Below are positions 1 through 4,150 of a DNA stretch of 6,589 bases, piece by piece. A model generated the notes under the pieces. It was not told where the DNA came from. It made no database searches and saw only the letters and a program-made list of their open reading frames with translations. The DNA comes from Fidelibacterota bacterium UBA1611 (GTDB taxonomy: Bacteria > Fidelibacterota > Marinisomatia > Marinisomatales > UBA1611). Within the stretch, counting starts at the first letter, position 1. Each line of letters opens with the position of its first letter. Both the position numbers and the translations under genes were made by a program. The DNA is taken from NCBI GenBank assembly GCA_002321855.1, contig DCMX01000010.1:1-6589 (forward strand). The letters run 5' to 3'.

Positions 1-1
1 A

Positions 2-928
2 ATGAAACCTATGGTGTTCTCAGGTCTTTATCCGGTTGACGCAGATGATTATGACCAGCTAAGGGTTGCTTTGGAAAAACTTAAACTGAATGATGCGTCA
101 TTGGATTTTTCACCAGAGACAAGCGAAGCGTTAGGGTTTGGATTTAGATGTGGATTTCTTGGGTTATTGCATATGGAGATAGTACAGGAACGATTGGAGA
201 GAGAATTCGATCTTATGCTTGTGACAACAACTCCAAATGTTATTTATCAACTCATCCGAAAGGATGGAACTATGATAGAAGTTGATACTCCTGCTCAGAT
301 GCCTCTCTCTGGAGATGTTGTTGAAATACTTGAACCGATAGTTTCAGCAGAGATCATTTCACCCAAGGATTACATTGGTAGCATCATGACGCTTTGTCAG
401 AAAAAGCGGGGCATATACAAGAACACAAATTATTTTTCACCAGATAAGGCACAGATACATTATGAACTTCCTCTTTCTGAAATCATATTTGATTTTTATG
501 ATAAATTAAAATCCTTATCCCGTGGGTATGCATCATTGGATTATGAGTTCAATAGATTTTCTGCGGCAAATCTTAGAAAACTTGATATCCTCATACACGG
601 AGATCCAGTGGATGCACTATCAACAATTTGTCACACGGATGATGCCTATCACAGGGGTATTTCCTTGTGCAGTAAACTAAAGGAATTGATACCTCGTCAG
701 ATGTTTGAAGTTGCAATACAGGCCACACTTAATAACAGGATAATTGCAAGAACCACTGTGAAAGCTTTGCGTAAAAACGTAACCGCTAAATGCTATGGTG
801 GTGATATTACTAGAAAACGAAAATTGTGGGAAAAACAGAAAAAGGGAAAGAAAAGGATGAAAATGATCGGTAAAGTTGAGATACCGCAGGAAGCATTATT
901 AGCAGTACTGCAGATCCAAAACGATTAA
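2..928 (+). CDS. lepA: Translation elongation factor 4 (LepA), C-terminal half, 5' truncated by the window
   Basis: LepA/EF4 is a ribosome-associated GTPase related to EF-G that acts on translating or assembling 70S ribosomes; its exact physiological role is still debated. The 308 visible residues begin with KPMVFSGLYPVDADDY, which in full-length LepA (about 600 aa) follows the GTPase domain and domain II. Visible here are domain III, with the invariant block ALGFGFRCGFLGLLHMEIVQ, the EF-G domain V-like part around PKDYIGSIMTLCQKKRG, and the LepA-specific C-terminal domain, including NVTAKCYGGDITRKRKLW and the closing KVEIPQEALLAVL. The N-terminal GTPase domain lies upstream of the window, so the Met at position 2 is internal and not the start. 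The frame is intact to a TAA stop at 926-928. The next gene starts 28 nt later on the same strand with no terminator between, so lepA probably heads or passes through the operon. Identification is secure. Confidence 0.97.
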   Translation: MKPMVFSGLYPVDADDYDQLRVALEKLKLNDASLDFSPETSEALGFGFRCGFLGLLHMEIVQERLEREFDLMLVTTTPNVIYQLIRKDGTMIEVDTPAQMPLSGDVVEILEPIVSAEIISPKDYIGSIMTLCQKKRGIYKNTNYFSPDKAQIHYELPLSEIIFDFYDKLKSLSRGYASLDYEFNRFSAANLRKLDILIHGDPVDALSTICHTDDAYHRGISLCSKLKELIPRQMFEVAIQATLNNRIIARTTVKALRKNVTAKCYGGDITRKRKLWEKQKKGKKRMKMIGKVEIPQEALLAVLQIQND

Positions 929-956
929 TGTATTATCGATCCTAACAATAAGAAGA
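929..956 (+). other. 28-nt lepA to protease intergenic gap, no terminator
   Basis: This is the only true intergenic gap in the window. It is AT-rich and shows no inverted repeat followed by a T-run, so no intrinsic terminator is supported. Just before the next ATG is the purine run AATAAGAAGA, which is at most a poor Shine-Dalgarno sequence because it lacks the GGAG core. Read-through from lepA into the downstream genes is the simplest reading. Confidence 0.6.
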
Positions 957-1667
957 ATGTCTTACTGGACTCAGTCTAGATCCCCGCTATATTCATTCTT
1001 GTTCACAATACCGATCTTTTTTATTTACGAGATAGGGATATTTTTCATTTCTAAGGATGATGTTTGGGTCCTTCGAAATGGGGCCGATGCCCTTATGCGC
1101 CAATTATTGGCATCATTTGGTATCTTTGGTCTATATGGAATTGGAGCCATATTTCTTTTCGCATTCATAATTGTATTTATACGACAAAAAAAGCAATGGG
1201 ATAAAACTGACATCCATTTTGATTATCTTTTGCTGATGACAGCAGAAAGTGCTGTTTGGGCACTATGTTTATATTTTTTACTTTCAAATATTCTTGTTGG
1301 TCTTATGAACCCTATTGGAAAGAGTATAATCCAACAGGTGACCCTTGCGATAGGTGCAGGGATCTATGAGGAATTTTTGTTCAGAGTATTGCTTATCTAT
1401 GGGCTTAACGGTATCCTCGGATTCATCTTTCAATGGTCTGTGAACATTAGACGTTGGGGTGCTATGATAGTGGCTGCTGGTATTTTTTCTGCTTTCCATT
1501 TCATCGGTGAATATGGTGACTATTTTTCCTTAGATTTATTTCTTTTACGTTTTTTTGCTGGTTTGGTCCTTGGTATAGTGTATTTTGTTAGGGGTTTTGG
1601 TATTACTGCATATGCCCATAGTATTTATGATCTGATAGTTCTAACACAGTTAACGACCAGGTATTGA
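957..1667 (+). CDS. CPBP-family (CAAX/Abi-type) intramembrane glutamic metalloprotease
   Basis: This is a 236-residue polytopic inner-membrane protein with about six to eight hydrophobic segments, the first at residues 10-31. It carries the three motifs of the CPBP family in order: EEFLFR at 138-143 (EExxxR), FSAFH at 177-181 (FxxxH) and HSIYD at 221-225 (HxxxN/D). In the characterised relatives (eukaryotic Rce1 and the archaeal homologue MmRce1) these polar residues line a membrane-embedded cavity and activate water for proteolysis. All catalytic positions are present, so an active enzyme is likely. Bacterial members have varied or unknown substrates, and nothing in the sequence identifies this one. 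Prenylated CAAX proteins are not expected in bacteria. The ATG at 957 is the first plausible start after lepA and gives a normal length for the family. The TGA stop overlaps the proposed TTG start of the next gene. The lgt-containing neighbourhood suggests an envelope role, but that is only inference. Confidence 0.9.
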   Translation: MSYWTQSRSPLYSFLFTIPIFFIYEIGIFFISKDDVWVLRNGADALMRQLLASFGIFGLYGIGAIFLFAFIIVFIRQKKQWDKTDIHFDYLLLMTAESAVWALCLYFLLSNILVGLMNPIGKSIIQQVTLAIGAGIYEEFLFRVLLIYGLNGILGFIFQWSVNIRRWGAMIVAAGIFSAFHFIGEYGDYFSLDLFLLRFFAGLVLGIVYFVRGFGITAYAHSIYDLIVLTQLTTRY

Positions 1668-2509
1668 GTATTTTTTCAATTTTTTATAGATCAATACATT
1701 ATTATCATCTTACGATGTATCTATTTTTAATAATATCACACCTATTTGGAATGGATAACGGTCGACTATCAATAATTCCCGAATATGATTATAACGGTGT
1801 TACAGTATTATTCAGTGGACAACGAGATTCAACAGATATTGGTAGATTACAATCAGTGACTGTTCCTGCCAACACTGACTCAGTATTTTTGATTGTTACT
1901 GATGATGATAAAAACATTTATTTTGAACAGTATGACATTATAAGTCGCAATGGCTATGATTGGATCGATTTCCCATCCGAAACAGGGAGATATTCATTCA
2001 TGATGAAAACAGGACCATTCATTGGATCTGAGAGTCGAAATTTTAACTACGATTTGATATTCTCTTTTTTTGTGAAGAATCTTTTACTAGAGATCCAGCA
2101 GCCACTTGGATCACAGAATTTCTTACATTCTGAATCAGAAGCAACAGTTGATTCTGACCAGCATGGTCTACGAAGTTATACCATAGAATTAAGTAATTTT
2201 CCTTTGAACAAACCACGAAATATTTGGATAAAGTACGATAATCCAGACTCGTTTACATCACTAACATTATTATCGAAAATGATGTCGGAGACAAATGAAG
2301 ATGAAAGGAAAGGTCAACCTACAAAAAATATTCTCAGGCACAAGCTTTACATATGGGAACCTTTGCTCGCAATCGCTGTAGTAACTATTATTATTGCAGC
2401 AGTTTTGATATTATTAAAAGATAAAAAAAAGACGAATGCTTGTCCAAAATGCTCTCAATTGATTTTCGGAGGTCAAAAGTTTTGTCCTAACTGCGGAAAC
2501 AAGGTGTGA
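1664..2509 (+). CDS. Exported, single-pass membrane protein with a cytoplasmic C-terminal zinc ribbon, function unknown
   Basis: I do not recognise a named function. From a TTG start overlapping the preceding stop (TTGA) the protein is 281 aa. An N-terminal signal or anchor lies at about residues 1-29, with Arg9, His12 and His15 followed by a hydrophobic stretch ending ISHLFG. Then comes an extracytoplasmic beta-rich region in two parts: about 34-130, containing LQSVTVPANTDSVFLIVTD, and about 138-210, containing LLLEIQQPLGSQNF and, from residue 168, GLRSYTIELSNF. A strongly hydrophobic helix at 233-251 is followed by KDKKK and a four-cysteine zinc ribbon (CPKC 260-263, CPNC 274-277). The positive-inside rule puts the ribbon in the cytoplasm. 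Similar architectures occur in Gram-negative proteins of unknown role, from memory and not searched. The start is uncertain: ATG at 1715 (Met18) would leave a short, uncharged signal, and neither start has a Shine-Dalgarno sequence. The gene is tightly coupled to lgt downstream. Confidence 0.8.
   Translation: MSIFSIFYRSIHYYHLTMYLFLIISHLFGMDNGRLSIIPEYDYNGVTVLFSGQRDSTDIGRLQSVTVPANTDSVFLIVTDDDKNIYFEQYDIISRNGYDWIDFPSETGRYSFMMKTGPFIGSESRNFNYDLIFSFFVKNLLLEIQQPLGSQNFLHSESEATVDSDQHGLRSYTIELSNFPLNKPRNIWIKYDNPDSFTSLTLLSKMMSETNEDERKGQPTKNILRHKLYIWEPLLAIAVVTIIIAAVLILLKDKKKTNACPKCSQLIFGGQKFCPNCGNKV
2501..2506 (+). promoter_or_regulatory. Weak ribosome binding site (AAGGTG) for lgt
   Basis: AAGGTG lies just before the lgt ATG at 2509, with 4 nt between its last purine of the AAGG core and the start codon. 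That is somewhat short for a Shine-Dalgarno sequence, but it is the best match to the 16S 3' end seen before any start in this window. It favours ATG 2509 over the GTG at 2506, which is part of the motif itself. Because the upstream stop overlaps the start (TGATG), translational re-initiation may matter more than this site. Confidence 0.4.
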
Positions 2510-3327
2510 TGTTTCCTGTACTTCTGGAAATCGGTCCGATAAAAATTTATTCATTTGGTTTCATGCTGGTTATAGCATTTTATACATGCTATTTCTTACT
2601 GAACTCTGATTTGAAGCGATTCGGATATGATCCTAAACTTGCTTCGGATATGGTCTTTTGGGCTGCGATTGGTGGCATATTTGGTGCAAAAATATATTAT
2701 CTACTTGAGCATCTATCAGATACATTGATTGATCCTATAGGTATGATATTCAGTGGTTCTGGTTTGGTATTCTTAGGTGGTCTGGTTGGAGGCATGCTTG
2801 GTGTGACCATGGTTATTAGAAAGAATGATTTACCGTGGGTAAAATTCAGTGATATAGTTGCACCTCTGTTGATCATTGGATATGCTATCGGACGGATCGG
2901 TTGCTTTTTAGTAGGTGATGATTATGGTATCCCTACGAACTTGTCTTGGGGGGTATCATTTGCTAATGGTTTGCCGCCAACGACCACACAATCGTTTTCA
3001 TATTATTACCCCTGGATTGATGTCTCGGGGATCGAGCCTGGTGTTATTTCGGTTCATCCCACACAGATATATGAGTCATTAGCAGGGTTCGCGATCTTTG
3101 CATTTTTATGGAATCGAAGAAAATATGTCAGAGTGGAAGGCAGTTTATTCTTAACCTATTTAGTGCTTGCAGGGGTTGAACGTTTCATGATTGAATTTAT
3201 AAGGACAAATGATAAATATTTGTTTGGTGTTCTATCCGGTGCACAGGTGATAAGTGTTATCATGATCAGTATTGGCCTCTATTTTTTAATCTATCCTCTA
3301 TCTAAAAATGATCTCACTTCTAAATAG
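2509..3327 (+). CDS. lgt: Phosphatidylglycerol--prolipoprotein diacylglyceryl transferase
   Basis: Lgt is the inner-membrane enzyme that transfers diacylglycerol from phosphatidylglycerol to the lipobox cysteine of prolipoproteins, the first step of lipoprotein maturation. The 272-residue product has the usual length and about seven membrane segments, and opens with PVLLEIGPIKIYSFGFML. The signature GRIGCFLVGDDYG is at residues 128-140, with Arg129 matching the conserved E. coli Arg143. HPTQIYES is at 183-190, and ERFMIEFIRTND at 224-235 supplies the conserved late arginine. Asn146 of E. coli is replaced by Cys132, as in many non-proteobacterial Lgts. The block GLVFLGGLVGG at 85-95 has Leu89 where E. 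coli has His103 (HGG), a departure worth noting. I chose ATG 2509, which overlaps the previous stop as TGATG; GTG 2506 would add one residue. The 3' end overlaps the next gene by 20 nt. Identification is secure. Confidence 0.96.
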   Translation: MFPVLLEIGPIKIYSFGFMLVIAFYTCYFLLNSDLKRFGYDPKLASDMVFWAAIGGIFGAKIYYLLEHLSDTLIDPIGMIFSGSGLVFLGGLVGGMLGVTMVIRKNDLPWVKFSDIVAPLLIIGYAIGRIGCFLVGDDYGIPTNLSWGVSFANGLPPTTTQSFSYYYPWIDVSGIEPGVISVHPTQIYESLAGFAIFAFLWNRRKYVRVEGSLFLTYLVLAGVERFMIEFIRTNDKYLFGVLSGAQVISVIMISIGLYFLIYPLSKNDLTSK

Positions 3328-4150
3328 GACGATTATTCATATTATTTTTTTCTCAAGGTTGTGTGCGCAGATAGATCTCTATGTATCTGAATTCAGATTT
3401 TTTCCGGATGAGATCCAAATGTTAGACCTTCAGCCGGATATGGTACAGTGGAGTGTTGCGGGTCGTTTCCTTTTATTAGATAAAATGGCCCAGCAACTAA
3501 TTGGATTAGGTTTAATGGGTGATGTGCAGATGGTTGGTGGATTCGGTCGTCAGAATTATACATTCGTTGAACCAGTGTGGATGGGGGTAACACCGGGTGG
3601 AATTTTAGTAGTTGACCGCCTGGACAATAGAATCATTTCATTGGATTATAGGTTGAACTTCATCCATTCATCGGTGTTAGAGCCTAGAATATTTCCAGAA
3701 CTTGCTGCCGTTGATCCATGGGGAGAACTCTTTCTTTATTCAAGCCAATACCATAGTATATTTTCTGTGGAACGAGGTGTAATCGATCCAATACCACATA
3801 TAGATCTTAATACCTATAGCGATATCAGATCCTGTGTACGTGAGATCGCTGTAAATCAGGATGGAACTATAGGTGTTCTGACTTGTGATGATAATGTTCA
3901 TTTATTTAGCAGGCTAGGACAATATCGTAGATCGATTCCAGCCCTTGTATCAAAAACATACTTCTTGGTCCCACTTCGAAATGATTGGTTTGTTTTCAAT
4001 CAGGATGGTAATGGTGTTTCAATATTGGATAATGTAAAACTTGAGATTCCCGGGGTCAGCGTTCCAGTAATGGATATTAAAGGTCTGAATCGGTCGATTG
4101 CAGTATTATCGAAGGACCATATCCTGATCTTGAATGTACAATATCAATAA
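3308..4150 (+). CDS. Secreted six-bladed beta-propeller-like protein, function unknown
   Basis: This is a 280-residue protein with a Sec-type signal: Arg7, a hydrophobic core IIHIIFF and probable signal peptidase I cleavage after Ala20 (LCA|Q). Cys19 is not in a lipobox (preceded by S-R-L). The mature part shows six units of about 42 residues, each with the pattern 'polar turn, G or N-D, two or three hydrophobics, D/N-rich turn, I/V-x-hydrophobic'. They start near W48 (GRFLLLD), W91 (GGILVVDRLDNRIISL), A133 (GELFLYSSQYHSIFSV), E179 (DGTIGVLTCDDNVHLF), Y218 (NDWFVFNQDGNGVSIL) and V254 (RSIAVLSKDHILIL). This spacing fits a six-bladed NHL/TolB-like propeller, usually a binding scaffold and not an enzyme. 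C176 and C193 of the mature chain could pair as a disulfide if exported. The start ATG 3308 lies inside the end of lgt (20-nt overlap) with no Shine-Dalgarno sequence, and the 3' end overlaps the next gene by 17 nt. The fold assignment is inference; no specific family was recognised. Confidence 0.82.
   Translation: MISLLNRTIIHIIFFSRLCAQIDLYVSEFRFFPDEIQMLDLQPDMVQWSVAGRFLLLDKMAQQLIGLGLMGDVQMVGGFGRQNYTFVEPVWMGVTPGGILVVDRLDNRIISLDYRLNFIHSSVLEPRIFPELAAVDPWGELFLYSSQYHSIFSVERGVIDPIPHIDLNTYSDIRSCVREIAVNQDGTIGVLTCDDNVHLFSRLGQYRRSIPALVSKTYFLVPLRNDWFVFNQDGNGVSILDNVKLEIPGVSVPVMDIKGLNRSIAVLSKDHILILNVQYQ

Noticed and set aside
2..4. ATG at the first codon as the start of a 308-aa protein
   Set aside because: The sequence begins in the middle of LepA, just before domain III. 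The GTPase domain must lie upstream, so this Met is internal.
929..956. Intrinsic terminator or promoter between lepA and the protease gene
   Set aside because: There is no hairpin with a T-run, and at 28 nt the gap is too small and featureless to support a promoter call.
1025..1213. Reverse-strand 62-codon frame
   Set aside because: It lies wholly inside the CPBP protease gene, has no recognisable domain and runs against an otherwise one-directional gene cluster.
1284..1499. Reverse-strand 71-codon frame
   Set aside because: It is antisense to the catalytic core of the CPBP protease, whose motifs explain the sequence.
2506..2508. GTG as the lgt start
   Set aside because: It is possible but adds only one residue and falls inside the AAGGTG purine motif. 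ATG 2509, overlapping the stop as TGATG, is a more usual coupled start.
3308..3370. Lipoprotein lipobox around Cys19 of the propeller protein
   Set aside because: Residues before the Cys are S-R-L, which do not fit the lipobox; LCA|Q fits signal peptidase I better. Adjacency to lgt alone does not make it a lipoprotein.
3393..3593. Reverse-strand 66-codon frame
   Set aside because: It is antisense to the first two propeller repeats and has no protein-like features of its own.
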